Below, one piece after another: positions 1 to 8,552 of a stretch of 64,000 bases of DNA. The notes under the pieces are model-generated. The model had not been told where the DNA came from, made no database searches, and worked only from the letters and a program-made list of their open reading frames with translations. Each line of letters begins with the position of its first letter. The first letter of the stretch is position 1. The translations under genes and the position numbers were made by a program. The DNA is from Candidatus Ruthia sp. Cpac_8_S14 (lineage in GTDB: Bacteria > Pseudomonadota > Gammaproteobacteria > PS1 > Pseudothioglobaceae): the NCBI GenBank assembly GCA_021730205.1, contig CP072533.1:124001-188000 (forward strand), read 5' to 3'.

Positions 1-1
1 T

Positions 2-733
2 GCTAGCGCTTCAACGCTTAAAGAAGAAGCGGTGTCAGGGCTTGATTTGATGATTGTTCGTGAGTTGGTTGCGGGTATTTATTTTGGCAAGCCACGAGGT
101 GTTGAAGTGCGTGATGGACAAAAATATGGGTTTAATACAGCCACTTATTGTGAGTCAGAAATCAGGCGTATTGGGCACTCAGCCTTTGAGATTGCACAAC
201 TGCGTAACAAGCGTGTTTGCTCGGTAGATAAGGCAAATGTGTTAGAAGTATGTGAATTATGGCGTGAAGTGATGACGGATGTGGCTAAAGATTATCCAGA
301 TGTTGAGCTTACCCATATGTATGTGGACAATGCTGCAATGCAATTAGTCAGAGCACCTAAACAATTTGATGTGATAGTGACTTCAAATTTATTTGGCGAT
401 GTGTTAAGTGATTGTGCAGCAATGTTGACTGGTTCAATTGGTATGCTGCCATCAGCTTCGCTTAATCAAGATGGGTTTGGTATGTATGAGCCTATTCATG
501 GTTCAGCACCTGATATTGCAGGCAAAGATATTGCCAATCCTTTGGCAACTATTTTATCGGTTGCTATGATGTTGCGCTATTCGCTTAATCAGGCGGGCTT
601 GGCACGTAAAATTGAAACGGCAGTTAATACTGTATTAGACAAAGGTTATCGTACGCAAGACATTGCAACAGAAAGTGATACGCTTGTTGGTACAAATAAA
701 ATGGGTGATTTGGTGGTAGAGGTATTAGTATAA
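2..733 (+). CDS. leuB: 3-isopropylmalate dehydrogenase, 3' part
   Basis: Cytoplasmic enzyme that oxidatively decarboxylates 3-isopropylmalate with NAD+ in leucine synthesis. The frame is open from base 2 and enters from beyond the window edge: the residues before the first in-window GTG (32) already match the family ([11 protein letters not shown]), so GTG 32 is not the true start. The C-terminal two thirds is present, including [14 protein letters not shown] and [20 protein letters not shown] signatures and the GSAPDIAGK loop. A Cys follows LSD where the family usually has Glu. About 243 codons of the usual ~355 are in view. A broken glutaredoxin follows immediately. Confidence 0.95.
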   Translation, partial: ASASTLKEEAVSGLDLMIVRELVAGIYFGKPRGVEVRDGQKYGFNTATYCESEIRRIGHSAFEIAQLRNKRVCSVDKANVLEVCELWREVMTDVAKDYPDVELTHMYVDNAAMQLVRAPKQFDVIVTSNLFGDVLSDCAAMLTGSIGMLPSASLNQDGFGMYEPIHGSAPDIAGKDIANPLATILSVAMMLRYSLNQAGLARKIETAVNTVLDKGYRTQDIATESDTLVGTNKMGDLVVEVLV

Positions 734-975
734 AAATTGTGGTTTATTCAACCAACACTTGTCCAATTTGTGTCAAGACTAAGAAATTGTTAAACAAGTG
801 GAATCTACCATTTGAACAAAAAAATGATTGATGAAGATCTGTACTTATGGCGGAGTTTTCAAAAGTGACTAACGGCGCTAGAATGGTGCCACAAATTGTC
901 ATTGATGATGAGCATATCGGTGGATTTAGCGATTTAACTGAGTTGCATATGGGGGGATGGGATTCTTTTGGCTAA
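730..975 (+). pseudogene. Glutaredoxin (GrxC-like), frameshifted
   Basis: The first segment (from about 730, overlapping the leuB stop) reads [20 protein letters not shown], a glutaredoxin strand-turn-helix with a CPIC redox motif, and stops at TGA 829-831. A second frame from 847 supplies the second half: VPQIVIDDEHIGGFSDL, the cis-proline (VPQ) and GG glutathione-binding elements, ending at TAA 973-975. The halves are in different frames and the link between them is shortened, so no complete glutaredoxin can be made. There is no ATG at the 5' end. This is a pseudogene unless the sequence contains an indel error. Confidence 0.8.
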
Positions 976-1123
976 AATGTGCGCTTGTTTAAGAAAAAAA
1001 CCATAATATTCTAGGTCTTTAATTTTAGGGATAGGAATGTATCTTGCAGTGCATTTTAAAAATGCAGCACGAGATGCTTATGATTTTGTTGAGGAAAATC
1101 ATAAATTGAAATATAGAAGAAAT

Positions 1124-1977
1124 TTATAAATCCCTAGCTTCAATCTCAAGTAACATTTTGCTAAATTGCTCATCAGACCCATGCCAATTTTTATAAGCAG
1201 TCAGCTGTTTATGGGCTTAATTTCATAGTCAGCCAAATCTTAGTCATAACCTTTTTTTAGTTTCATCTTGAATAATGAGCAGGTAATTTAAAAATGGCGT
1301 AACAGCATGGTTTGCATTGCCTGATGAGCCATGTCCAGGTACGTAATAATCTAGATTCAGATCTGTTGCATATTGCAATACTTTAATGTTGCCATGCATA
1401 CTAGAACTGTTGTCAAAATGACCCATGCGATTAACAAAGCCATTGCTGGATGGCGTCAGTTGGGTAAGTGCCAATTGTGTCTTTTGTTAAACTGTCAGTT
1501 AGGATTATCATTAAATTAATCCAGTTATCGCCTCCGCCGTTTTTAGCCTCAATAATCATTTGTGGGTGGACATAAATCTTGGCATTGGTGGGGTATTTTT
1601 CGATAATCGCTTGATTGTTGCCTAGCCAGTGGTTCGCTATGAGCGTGTGTATTTAAAGACGGCAATAATAGGTTTTGGTAATTTTTTCAACTTCTTTAAT
1701 CACTTTTTTTACCCACACTATAAGCACTACTTGAGTCAACAATAATAACACCTTTTTTGCCAATAATAATGCCAGGGTTGTTCATAAATCCTTGATTCTG
1801 TATACTTGACTCACCAGATGGGCCATGAATGATCAGTAGGTTATTGGCTAAGCTTTTCAGGCGGAAATTCGCCCATGCCTTCAATTGTCCAGGCATTTGA
1901 TAGGCTTGATAAAGGGTTAAAGCAAATAAAAGATAAATTGTTTTCAATGTATTAACAAGGCTTGTGTTGGTCGCCAT
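1124..1977 (-). pseudogene. Metallo-beta-lactamase-fold hydrolase (SoxH-like), multiply frameshifted
   Basis: Pieces of one zinc-hydrolase-fold protein run on the minus strand in shifting frames. From the N-terminus they are a hydrophobic leader (about 1977-1900), NPGIIIGKKGVIIVDSSS (typical first beta-sandwich, near 1790-1720), a THAHSEPLA segment where the family has THxHxDHxxG (near 1630), AKIYVHPQMI.EAKNGGGDNW (near 1550), RMGHFDNSS and YYVPGHGSSG (the PGHG zinc-ligand region, near 1330), and a tail ending at 1124. At least three frame changes are needed and the metal-binding HxHxDH is lost. Similarity is to the periplasmic SoxH / quinoprotein-relay metallohydrolase group; the exact subfamily is uncertain. 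Confidence 0.75.
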
Positions 1978-2822
1978 TAATAGCAAGCTAGATTTAGTGC
2001 GATTAGACCAAAAAGGACTGGTCAATGACATTAATGAATTTTCTGGTTATGCTGCTGTTGCTATTGCTGGCGTGGTAACAGCTTATATTGTTAACCTGAT
2101 TGGCGTAAGATAAGGTTTGTTCATATTTGGTGTTGTGGCGGTATTTGGATTGTTTTCATCTATCTTTTATATCAAAGAAATCATGCCATGGACTAAGTTG
2201 CACCAAAGAAACAGTTTTCTAATAGAATAGCTAAATTTTGACAAGTTGTTTGTTCAAGCGAGTTGGTATGATAAGGTTTTTCTGTCGTTAAACTAAGCAG
2301 GACTGGTGGAAAAATTTACGAATACCAGGTTTAGATATTTTTGCCTGTGTTTTTTTATCTTTCAGGCATTAACACTGACAGAAGGCGGTGCTATTGTTTC
2401 AGTGTATGCGCTTGATGGGGCGGTTCTCAGCCGATTACTGGGCCTTTATCTGATAAAGTTGGACGTAAGGTGTTAATTGTTAGTGGTATGTGGCTATGCG
2501 GGCTTGGCTTGTTAAGCATTCCATATACAGATAATGTATTTTTATGGATGTTGGAAACTGGAATAATGGACATAGGCGGTATGGTAATGTTATATCCAAC
2601 ATTAAGCGCTGCTGTGGCTAATTTTGCACCGATAGAGACACGAAACGCTACTGGGTATTTATCGATTCTGGCGTGATTTTGGTTATGCTGTGGTGGCATT
2701 AACACTAGGTATGGCTGTACAAATGATCCAATGCATTAACAGCGGTCATTTTTATTAGCATCTGTTGCTATGATTCTATTTGGGTTGCGCGTTTTAATAA
2801 TAGTTCCAAATCGTAAGATTTA
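1978..2822 (+). pseudogene. Major facilitator superfamily permease, decayed
   Basis: Plus-strand fragments of an MFS transporter: SKLDLVRLDQKGLVNDINEFSGY (split here at LDQ/KGL; the loop after a helix, near 1980-2045), a helix ending IVNLIGVR before a stop at about 2110, a further helix to about 2228, then GPISDKVGRKVLIVSG (the conserved cytoplasmic DxxGRK loop, near 2440-2485) and several hydrophobic helices to about 2680, closing with RDFGYAVVALTLG in another frame. Several stops and frame changes separate the parts and the N-terminal half is missing. Substrate cannot be told. It abuts the hydrolase relic on the opposite strand. Confidence 0.75.
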
Positions 2823-2869
2823 GTTTTATATTTAATGGTTTGATACCAATCAATGGCATAATACCAATC

Positions 2870-3430
2870 ATGCGTAAAAACCCCATTGTCTTAAATATTA
2901 AAATCATTGCCACAACCCGTTTTTTCAATATTGAGGAAATGGATATTGAGTTTTCAAATGGTTCAAAGAGAGTATATGAGCGTTTAAAGCCATCAGGTAA
3001 TGATGCAGTATTAGTCATACCGATGTTAGATATTGAAACTGTGTTAATGATTTATGAGTATTCTGGCGGTACAGATCGATATGAACTTGCATTAACTAAA
3101 GGAAAAATTGATAATGGTGAAACGCCTATTGAAGCCGCTAATAGAGAGTTAATTGAGGAAATTGGCTATGGTGCTAACAAATTAACTTTTATCAAAGAAA
3201 TGACCATTGCACCTGGCTATCAATCTAGTATTACTTATATTGTACTAGCACAAGATTTATATAAAGCGAGAGCACAAGGTGATGAACCGGAGCCATTAGA
3301 GGTAGCAGCATTTAAGATGGCTGATTTAGAAAACTTGGTTTACAATGAAGATTTAACTGAAGCCAGGAGTATTGCAGCCTTATACATGGCAAGAGATGTG
3401 ATTAACAACCAGCGACACAATAGTCAGTGA
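2870..3430 (+). CDS. nudE: ADP-ribose / NADH-type Nudix hydrolase NudE
   Basis: Cytosolic Nudix pyrophosphatase acting on ADP-ribose, Ap3A and NADH-like dinucleotides (family knowledge from E. coli NudE). The Nudix box lies at about residues 78-100 (GKIDNGE...REL.EE.GY) with all metal-binding Glu residues present. FSNG..RVYER near the N-terminus and GDEPEPL before the C-terminus are NudE hallmarks. I prefer ATG 2870 (MRKNP) over the in-frame ATG 2840, because homologues begin close to this point; this gives 186 aa, the normal length. It is intact although both neighbours are pseudogenes. Confidence 0.9.
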   Translation: MRKNPIVLNIKIIATTRFFNIEEMDIEFSNGSKRVYERLKPSGNDAVLVIPMLDIETVLMIYEYSGGTDRYELALTKGKIDNGETPIEAANRELIEEIGYGANKLTFIKEMTIAPGYQSSITYIVLAQDLYKARAQGDEPEPLEVAAFKMADLENLVYNEDLTEARSIAALYMARDVINNQRHNSQ

Positions 3431-4046
3431 TTGAAATATCTAAGAATTTTGTTTTGTCATCTGTTGATACTGCTTTTGTAGATGTTGAACTGGCGTTAGA
3501 AGAACCTAACGGATTGATTGCATTAGGTGGTGAACTTAACAAACCCATCGGCTTTTAGAAGCGTATCAACAGGGAATTTTCCCTTGGTAGTGATTACTTT
3601 AAAGCGACTTCATATTTCAAAAAGCCTCAATAAAACGATTCGTTCTGACAGACCTGAGACCTGAGATTAAAGTTGATACAAACTTTGAATGTGTGATTCA
3701 TCATTGTAAAATCATTCAGCGTAAAAATCAAAATGGCACTAATAATGATATGGTATACATGCTTATCTGTACTTCACTTGCAAGGATTTGCACATCTTGT
3801 TGAAGTGTATAAAAATTTTCAATTGGTAGGTGGACTTTATAGCGTTGCTTTAGGTTAGGTGTTTTTTTTGGTAAGTCTATGTTTTCATTAGTGCGAGATG
3901 TTTCTAAAATTTCCTTTGTACATTTGCTTATGAATATGCCTTATAAATTAGTTGATTGCCAAATTGAGAATCCGCATTTAAAAAACCTAGGTGCTTTTAA
4001 TATACGGCGTTGTGTGTTCATCAAACTATTAAAAGAATTGCTGTAA
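3427..4046 (+). pseudogene. aat: Leucyl/phenylalanyl-tRNA-protein transferase, decayed
   Basis: Aat adds Leu or Phe to N-terminal Arg/Lys of proteins for ClpAP degradation (N-end rule). Successive frames hold ordered remains: ALEEPNGLIALGGELN (near 3490-3540), LEAYQQGIFPW (near 3555-3585, after a frame change), LHISKSLNKTIR, FECVIHHC (near 3690), NFQLVGGLYSVALG (near 3815), then VFFGKSMFS..RDVSKISFVHL (near 3858-3925) and a final LVDCQIENPHLKNLGAF ending at TAA 4044-4046. There are several frameshifts and internal stops. The GTG at 3427 overlaps the nudE stop, so the two genes were once coupled. Confidence 0.85.
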
Positions 4047-4090
4047 AATAGTCGCTGATTTAAATAAAAAAAAACAGGTAAGGAAGCAAT

Positions 4091-4222
4091 ATGGAAAAAA
4101 TAACCAGACTTATAATGTTAACCTTTATTGTTGTTGGTATTTCTGCTTGTGGCAAGATGGGTGAATTGGAACGTGTCAAATCATCATTATTGGTCATGCC
4201 AAGCATCACTCAAACAACATAA
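4091..4222 (+). CDS. lptM: Small LptM-like lipoprotein upstream of lysA
   Basis: A 43-residue ORF with a good ribosome site (AGGAAG) ahead of ATG 4091. It has a short hydrophobic signal (MEKITRLIMLTFIVVG) and a lipobox ISA-C, with the mature protein starting CGKMGEL, close to the CGQKGPL start of the YifL/LptM family. In many proteobacteria that gene sits directly upstream of lysA or dapF, as here. LptM assists disulfide maturation of the LptD/LptE translocon in E. coli; an lptE lies elsewhere in this window. The remaining tail is unconserved. Assignment rests on lipobox, size and position. Confidence 0.65.
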   Translation: MEKITRLIMLTFIVVGISACGKMGELERVKSSLLVMPSITQTT

Positions 4223-4228
4223 TAAACC

Positions 4229-5470
4229 TTGGGTTTTTCTTATCAAAACCACATACTACATACTGAATCCGTCAATATTATAGATTTGATGGAGATTTAT
4301 GGGTCGCCACTTTATGTCTATTCTCGCATTGATATTGAGAACAACTGGCATGAATTTGACCAAGCATTTGGTACACATCCACATTTAGTTTGCTACGCAG
4401 TTAAAGCCAACTCTAATTTAGCAGTGCTTAATGTTTTGTCTAAAATGGGTTCAGGTTTTGATATTGTATCCATTGGTGAATTAGAGCGCGTTTTATTTGC
4501 TGGAGCAGATGCGTCCCGCTGTGTATTTTCAGGTGTGGCTAAAACAAAGGCTGAAATTAAACGCGCTTTAGAAGTGGGTATTTTTTGTTTTAATGTTGAG
4601 TCTATGGCGGAGATGAATCGTATTGAACAAGTGGCAAAAGATATGGGTATGCAAGCACCAATTTCGCTACGCGTTAATCCTAATGTTGATGCAAAAACAC
4701 ACCCGTATATTTCAACAGGACTGAAAGAAAGTAAATTTGGTGTTGATATTGATGATGCCATTCCTATTTATCAAGTGGCACATGATTCACCTTATTTAAG
4801 CGTTAAAGGATTGGACTGCCATATTGGCTCACAATTAATAGAGGTATCTCCTTTTTTAGATGCACTTGATAAGGTGCTTGAACTGGTTGCTAAACTTGAT
4901 AAAATTAATATTCGTATTACTCATTTGGATTTAGGTGGTGGTGTTGGCATTAAGTATGACAACGAACAAACGATTGATATTAATGCTTATATTGTCTCAA
5001 TTATTGACAAAGTGAGTGGTCTAAAAGTTATTTTAGAACCAGGTCGGGCGATTGTTGGCAATGCCGGCGTATTTGTTACCAAAGTTGAATTCTTAAAGCA
5101 AAATTCACATAAGTCATTTGCAATTATTGATGGTGCAATGAATGATTTATTGTCCCCTGCCCTTTATCAAACTTATCATCAAGTATTGCCTGTTAATGAA
5201 AATGCTAAAGGTGTTGATGCTAATTGGGATTTGGTGGGGCCAATTTGTGAAACAGGCGATTTTTTAGCTAGAAATAGAAAACTTTTTTTATCTGAGGGGG
5301 ACTATTTAGCACTTATGTCTACTGGTGCTTATGGTTTTTCCATGAGCTCAAATTATAACTCTCGTCCTAGAGTAGCGGAAGTAATGGTATCAGGCAATCA
5401 ACACACACTAGTGCGAGAACGTGAAACCATTCAAGATTTATTTAACAAAGAGCATATGGTTGATGATTAA
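4229..5470 (+). CDS. lysA: Diaminopimelate decarboxylase
   Basis: PLP-dependent decarboxylation of meso-diaminopimelate to L-lysine, the last step of lysine synthesis. 413 aa, full family length. Lys59 in YAVKANSN is the PLP Schiff-base residue; HIGSQ, GGGVGI and EPGR (phosphate and PLP contacts) and CETGDFLA (substrate Cys/Glu) are present. The start is TTG 4229, six bases after the LptM-like stop; no ATG gives the expected N-terminus, and the N-terminal residues match homologues. The stop overlaps the yhbY start by 8 bases. Works with MurE in this window, which also uses meso-DAP. Confidence 0.95.
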   Translation: MGFSYQNHILHTESVNIIDLMEIYGSPLYVYSRIDIENNWHEFDQAFGTHPHLVCYAVKANSNLAVLNVLSKMGSGFDIVSIGELERVLFAGADASRCVFSGVAKTKAEIKRALEVGIFCFNVESMAEMNRIEQVAKDMGMQAPISLRVNPNVDAKTHPYISTGLKESKFGVDIDDAIPIYQVAHDSPYLSVKGLDCHIGSQLIEVSPFLDALDKVLELVAKLDKINIRITHLDLGGGVGIKYDNEQTIDINAYIVSIIDKVSGLKVILEPGRAIVGNAGVFVTKVEFLKQNSHKSFAIIDGAMNDLLSPALYQTYHQVLPVNENAKGVDANWDLVGPICETGDFLARNRKLFLSEGDYLALMSTGAYGFSMSSNYNSRPRVAEVMVSGNQHTLVRERETIQDLFNKEHMVDD

Positions 5471-5765
5471 ATTAACCAACAATCAAAAAAAATTTCTTAG
5501 ATCGAAAGGTCATAGGCTAAAACCTATCGTAATAGTAGGACAACACGGATTAAGTGAGTCTGTTTTGGTAGAGCTTAAGATAATCATGGAAAGACATGAA
5601 TTGCTAAAAATTAAAATACGTATTGACGAGAAAGAGAGAAAGCAAAAAATAATTGATAAAATTATTGACACTTCTAATGCTCACTTGGTACAAGTAATTG
5701 GCAACATTGTGGTGATTTACCGTGGTTTTGATGAAGAACCACAAATTATTCTTCCAAGAAAGTAA
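5463..5765 (+). CDS. yhbY: Ribosome assembly RNA-binding protein YhbY (CRM domain)
   Basis: Single CRM/KH-like domain protein of 100 aa that associates with pre-50S particles. The sequence shows LTNNQKKFLRSKGH at the start and the GxxG-type loop VGQHGLS, then ..RHELLKIKI and VVIYR, in the canonical order. ATG 5463 is chosen although the frame is open further upstream, because the family starts here and the longer version reads through the lysA 3' end. Overlaps lysA by 8 bases and is followed closely by lpxB, so the three are likely cotranscribed. Confidence 0.9.
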   Translation: MIKLTNNQKKFLRSKGHRLKPIVIVGQHGLSESVLVELKIIMERHELLKIKIRIDEKERKQKIIDKIIDTSNAHLVQVIGNIVVIYRGFDEEPQIILPRK

Positions 5766-5772
5766 GGATCTA

Positions 5773-6858
5773 ATGAAGGTTGCAATTAGTGCGGCAGAAA
5801 CCTCAGGCGACCTGATTGCTTCCAAGTTAATTCGATCCTTAAAAAAACAAAACCCCAGTGTCACTATTGAAGGCTTGGCTGGGGATAAAATGACGGCTGC
5901 TGGATGTATACAACATTGGGATCAAAAGCAAGTTAATGTGATGGGCTTTAGCGAGATCTTAAAGAAATTGCCGTCTTTATTGCGCTTACGAAGACTTATT
6001 ATTGCTTATTTTTCTAATCAAAAATCTGATATTTTCATTGGTGTTGATGCACCAGATTTTAATTTTGTAATTGAGAGAAAGCTTAAATCTCAAGGCGTAA
6101 AAACCGTGCATTTTATTTCGCCTTCGATTTGGGCTTGGCGCCAATCTCGGATTAAAAAAATTAAACAATCAACAGATTTGGTACTGTGTTTATTTCCATT
6201 TGAGGTGGATTTTTATCAAGCGCATAATCAAAGAGCGTTATTTGTTGGGCATCCTTTAGCACAGAGCTTTCGACCTAGAAAGCCGTACATTAAGACAAAA
6301 AATATTCTTCTAATGTCGGGTTCTAGGCAAAGTGAAATTAAGCTGTTGCTGCCTGAGATATTACTGGCAGTTAAAATAATGTCCACACAAGATCCAGCGC
6401 TAATCTTTCACTTGGTTTTAGCGAATGACGAGTTATTAGATTGGGCAACTGCTCAGGTGGGGAATATGCCAGTTGAGATTTCGCTTGGACATGCACATGC
6501 ACATATGTTAAATACAGATTTAGCGTTGGTTGCATCAGGCACTGCGACGTTAGAATTGGCGTTGGTTGGTGTGCCTATGGTAGTTATTTATAAGCTGTCT
6601 AGTTTTAGTTATTTTATTGCTTCAAGACTGGTTAAAAGTAAATATATTAGCCTGCCAAATATAATTGCCAATAAAAATTTAGTGCCAGAGTTGATTCAAA
6701 ATAATGCAAGTGGCAGCAATATCGCCAAACATGCTATGGCAATCATGGGTCGTGATAATAAAGTGTTAATCAAAGAATTTAATGCAATCCATCAGCAGTT
6801 AGACTTAGATGCTAGTGATGAGTCAGCACGTATTATTTATGAATTTATTAACGAATAA
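5773..6858 (+). CDS. lpxB: Lipid-A-disaccharide synthase
   Basis: GT19 glycosyltransferase of the inner-membrane face that joins UDP-2,3-diacylglucosamine to lipid X, making the lipid A disaccharide. ATG 5773 follows AAGGA at good spacing and gives MKVAISAAETSGD, the family N-terminus (the longer frame from 5722 overlaps yhbY). Seen: HFISPSIWAWR, the LPFE segment, VGHPLA, SGSRQSEI and SGTATLELAL near the C-terminus. 361 aa against ~380 in E. coli. The neighbouring lpxA/lpxD/fabZ genes usual in E. coli are absent here. Overlaps nadC by 20 bases. Confidence 0.95.
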   Translation: MKVAISAAETSGDLIASKLIRSLKKQNPSVTIEGLAGDKMTAAGCIQHWDQKQVNVMGFSEILKKLPSLLRLRRLIIAYFSNQKSDIFIGVDAPDFNFVIERKLKSQGVKTVHFISPSIWAWRQSRIKKIKQSTDLVLCLFPFEVDFYQAHNQRALFVGHPLAQSFRPRKPYIKTKNILLMSGSRQSEIKLLLPEILLAVKIMSTQDPALIFHLVLANDELLDWATAQVGNMPVEISLGHAHAHMLNTDLALVASGTATLELALVGVPMVVIYKLSSFSYFIASRLVKSKYISLPNIIANKNLVPELIQNNASGSNIAKHAMAIMGRDNKVLIKEFNAIHQQLDLDASDESARIIYEFINE

Positions 6859-7675
6859 ACACATTCTTAACAGTGTGGCGTTGGCATTGGCTGAGGACTT
6901 TGGTGCTGGCGATGTTTCTGCTGATTTTTTATTAAACAAAATAATCACAGCAGAGATTATATCAAGAGAACCCAGCGTTATTTGTGGCATAGAATATGCA
7001 CAAAGTACATTTTTATCACTTGATGATAAAATCAAACTAGATTGGAAAGTTAAAGATGGCGAGTGTATTAGTTCAGGGCAGGTTCTGTGTGTTTTAATAG
7101 GCGCTTCTAAGGCCATTATTAGTGCTGAAAGAGTGGCGCTTAACTTTTTACAGATGCTAAGCTCTGTGGCGACAAAAACTCACTATTTAGTGAGTAAAAT
7201 TAGTCATACTAATGCACAATTGCTAGACACTAGAAAAACCATTCCCGGATTAAAATTGGCGCAAAAATACGCAGTAAAATGCGGCGGCGGTGTTAATCAT
7301 CGTATGGGCCTGTATGATTGTATTATGCTGAAAGAAAATCATATTATTGTTTCAGGCTCAATCACCTTGGCAGTTAAATTAGTAATAGAGCAACACTCAA
7401 ATCTTCCTTTAATTGTTGAAGTGGAAAACTTGATTCAATTACAAGAAGTGCTCACACTTAGTAGTGTAGTAACCCGAGCATTGTGTGATAATTTTTCCAT
7501 AAATGATTTAATACAGGCAGTTGACGTGACTAAAGGTAAATTACCCTTAGAGGCTTCTGGTAATATCAATGAAAACACCATTGTGGAAGTGGCTAATACT
7601 GGCGTTGATTTTATTTCTACAGGCAGTATCACTAAGAATATTCAGGCAATAGATTTGTCTTTAAGGTTTGTTTGA
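6839..7675 (+). CDS. nadC: Nicotinate-nucleotide pyrophosphorylase (quinolinate phosphoribosyltransferase)
   Basis: Converts quinolinate and PRPP to nicotinate mononucleotide in de novo NAD synthesis. Hallmarks: LAEDFGAGDVSADF at the N-terminus, ERVALNFLQ..S..AT, the LDTRKTIPGLK loop and KCGGGVNHRMGLYD (PRPP/quinolinate binding), LKENHI, and VEVENL. The start ATG 6839 lies inside the lpxB end; the in-frame ATG 6809 would add ten residues of no family likeness. About 278 aa, normal. The 3' end overlaps the convergent cysQ stop by 15 bases. Confidence 0.95.
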   Translation: MNLLTNKHILNSVALALAEDFGAGDVSADFLLNKIITAEIISREPSVICGIEYAQSTFLSLDDKIKLDWKVKDGECISSGQVLCVLIGASKAIISAERVALNFLQMLSSVATKTHYLVSKISHTNAQLLDTRKTIPGLKLAQKYAVKCGGGVNHRMGLYDCIMLKENHIIVSGSITLAVKLVIEQHSNLPLIVEVENLIQLQEVLTLSSVVTRALCDNFSINDLIQAVDVTKGKLPLEASGNINENTIVEVANTGVDFISTGSITKNIQAIDLSLRFV

Positions 7676-8422
7676 GGCGAAGAAGGTTGGGCTGGTTAAA
7701 TCGTCTTTAGTATTGTAACTTAGAGGCTTTCCATCTTGGCTAATAACACTGCCGCCTGCACCTTGTAAAATACATACGCCAGCAGCGGTGTCCCATTCGG
7801 AACAAGGACCAAATCTTGGGTAGTAGTCATATCTACCTTCTGCAATAGTGCAAAATTTTAGGGCGCTACCCAGTTGAGATACTTTATAAGTACCGCATTT
7901 TCCTAAATGGTTTTGCAATTGTTCGTTGTGTGACGACCAATGGCCAATGACAATTTTTAAAGGGCGATGGTTAGTGCATACATTTAATGGTTGGATAATA
8001 TCTTCTTGTTGTTTGAACGCTTTGTTTGCATCTGTTGTATAGTAGTGTGTTTTGCTTAGTGGTGCATAAATCATGCCAAATATTGGCCTGTGTTGTTTAA
8101 TATAGGCAATACAAATACAAAACTCACCCGTCTGCTCAAGAAAGTCACGTGTGCCGTCAAGCGGGTCAATTAACCAGTATTCATGCCATTTAGAGCGTTC
8201 AGAAAATTCAATTATTTTAGATTCTTCTGAAAGTATGGGCGTATTTGGTGTGAGTTTTGAGAGTGCTTCAATAATCAGTTCATGTGCGTTTTTATCAGCA
8301 ATGGTCAGCGGCGTTTCATCTGATTTGATTTTAATATCAAGCTCATTTTTATAAAGTGACATAATCATACCACCAACTTGAGTGGTTAGCCTAATTAGTG
8401 GTGGTATGAGCAAATCAAACAT
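7661..8422 (-). CDS. cysQ: 3'(2'),5'-bisphosphate nucleotidase CysQ
   Basis: Magnesium-dependent, lithium-sensitive phosphatase of the inositol-monophosphatase superfamily that recycles PAP to AMP. It shows LSEES, the DPLDGTRDF metal-binding motif, GEFCICIA, APLSKTHYY and the second motif EWDTAAG. The frame extends to 8443, but homologues begin near MFDLLIPPL (8422), so I take that ATG. About 253 aa, typical of CysQ. Retained even though a cysH relic is seen at 41218-41883; in such a background CysQ would serve PAP from acyl-carrier-protein phosphopantetheinylation. This last point is inference. Confidence 0.9.
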   Translation of the reverse strand: MFDLLIPPLIRLTTQVGGMIMSLYKNELDIKIKSDETPLTIADKNAHELIIEALSKLTPNTPILSEESKIIEFSERSKWHEYWLIDPLDGTRDFLEQTGEFCICIAYIKQHRPIFGMIYAPLSKTHYYTTDANKAFKQQEDIIQPLNVCTNHRPLKIVIGHWSSHNEQLQNHLGKCGTYKVSQLGSALKFCTIAEGRYDYYPRFGPCSEWDTAAGVCILQGAGGSVISQDGKPLSYNTKDDLTSPTFFASNKP

Positions 8423-8468
8423 GGTTATATTATCATACCTCATTGGATATGATAAGTATTGATGAAAA

Positions 8469-8545
8469 TGGTGGGCCTACTTGGACTTGAACCAAGGACC
8501 AATCGATTATGAGTCGATTGCTCTAACCAACTGAGCTATAGGCCC
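8469..8545 (-). tRNA. ileX: tRNA-Ile2 (anticodon CAT, lysidine type)
   Basis: A complete cloverleaf on the minus strand: acceptor GGGCCTA/TAGGCCC, D-arm AGCTCAGTTGGTTAGAGC, anticodon loop CTCATAA with CAT, T-arm TTGGTTCAAGTCCAAG, and encoded CCA. The anticodon stem and the GACTCATAATC context match E. coli tRNA-Ile2 rather than the Met tRNAs, so C34 should be modified to lysidine by TilS, which is also in the window (22950-24122). It starts 7 bases after the rpoD stop and is probably cotranscribed. Confidence 0.93.
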
Positions 8546-8552
8546 TAAAGGA

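Noticed and set aside
1037..1129. 30-codon ORF between the glutaredoxin and hydrolase relics
   Set aside because: It has a purine-rich site and ATG, but no family likeness, and it overlaps the end of the hydrolase relic; too short to support.
4393..4761. 122-codon minus-strand ORF opposite lysA
   Set aside because: Shadow of a well-supported gene with no protein-like pattern.
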